From positions 38,419,406 through 38,483,405 of the forward strand of contig JAPFBE010000002.1 of the NCBI GenBank assembly GCA_034336665.1: a DNA stretch of 64,000 nt, written 5' to 3'. The translations under genes were made by a program, and so were the position numbers. The stretch is from Luscinia megarhynchos. Lineage: Eukaryota > Chordata > Aves > Passeriformes > Turdidae. The notes beneath the pieces were generated by a model that was not told where the DNA came from, ran no database searches, and worked only from the letters and a program-made list of their open reading frames with translations. Below, in pieces: positions 63,601-64,000 of this stretch (position 1 is its first letter; each line of letters starts with the position of its first letter).

Positions 63601-64000
63601 GTTATTTTAAACACCAGAAAAATTATACCCTAGAATGAGCTGTGCTGCACATTGAGTTTTAATCTTCTCCCTAGCAACAATCAAAAGAAACAATAAGGGC
63701 AATAAATAGCCAAATAGGGCACAAGAAATGAATAAAAATAGTGTCTCTGTTTGGGGAAATGGATCTTTAATCACTTCTCCTCTGATGTTCCTAAAATTGA
63801 AGGTTAGAACAATTAACAGTTTCAAAGAACAGTTTCAAATTAGCCTCAGAAATGGTCTTAGTCTCCAGAACAATAGGCCTTTTCTGAAATAAACAAGATA
63901 ATACCCAGGGGATCTTGCTGACTTCAGGAAGTTCAAAAGACATCCATGCTCCTACACACAGAGAAGGGAGAAGCAGCAGCCTCAGGCCCTGTCTTCACTG
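60639..64000. other. Unique-looking non-coding DNA
   Basis: No exon, RNA gene or repeat was recognised to the window end. Open frames are under 95 codons. The segment 62790-63060 is slightly GC-richer but without CpG clustering or any family resemblance. Confidence 0.65.

Noticed and set aside
1..64000. Prokaryotic-type system (operon, CRISPR array, phage or toxin-antitoxin genes)
   Set aside because: CR1, the SINE and the LTR show vertebrate nuclear DNA, and there are no dense coding frames or regularly spaced repeats.

Overview
The window looks like AT-rich, non-coding nuclear DNA from a bird, most likely a songbird (passerine). The evidence is the repeat content. There are six or seven fragments of CR1 LINEs with the characteristic CR1 3' end. 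There is a tRNA-Ile-headed SINE with a CR1-type tail, which from memory resembles the passerine element TguSINE1. There is also one solo retroviral LTR. I recognise no protein-coding exon, rRNA, functional tRNA gene, CpG island, CRISPR array or prokaryotic feature on either strand. The longest open frames (up to 168 codons) are low-complexity, fall inside CR1, or resemble no protein I know. The window is probably a gene desert or the inside of a very long intron.

Layout. From 1 to about 25.8 kb the DNA is unique-looking, with simple repeats, a few inverted repeats, a perfect 29-bp tandem duplication (18.8 kb), a CpG-richer block that could be a regulatory element (19.3-19.7 kb) and a predicted G-quadruplex (20.8 kb). 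From 25.8 to 33.7 kb four CR1 fragments lie in the same (minus) orientation, and one of them is split by the SINE. From 33.7 to 43.2 kb the sequence is unique-looking, with a 49-nt pure pyrimidine run and a strong hairpin at 37.65 kb. An old plus-strand CR1 lies at 43.2-43.8 kb. From 43.8 to 56.7 kb the sequence is again unique-looking, with a second G-quadruplex motif and a 110-bp purine tract. The solo LTR (56745-57177) has matching inverted ends, a flanking 4-bp duplication, a TATA box and a polyadenylation signal. A better-preserved plus-strand CR1 lies at 59.9-60.6 kb, and nothing recognisable follows to the end.

There is no gene set to assemble into a pathway. The dynamics visible are retrotransposition: CR1 copies landed first, a CR1-dependent SINE then inserted into one of them, and an endogenous retrovirus inserted and was reduced to one LTR. 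I found no convincing new biological system. The most useful leads are the nested SINE, the LTR as a possible transcription start, the paired CAGGTG/CACCTG hairpin at 7.2 kb, the two G-quadruplex motifs and the candidate conserved non-coding blocks.
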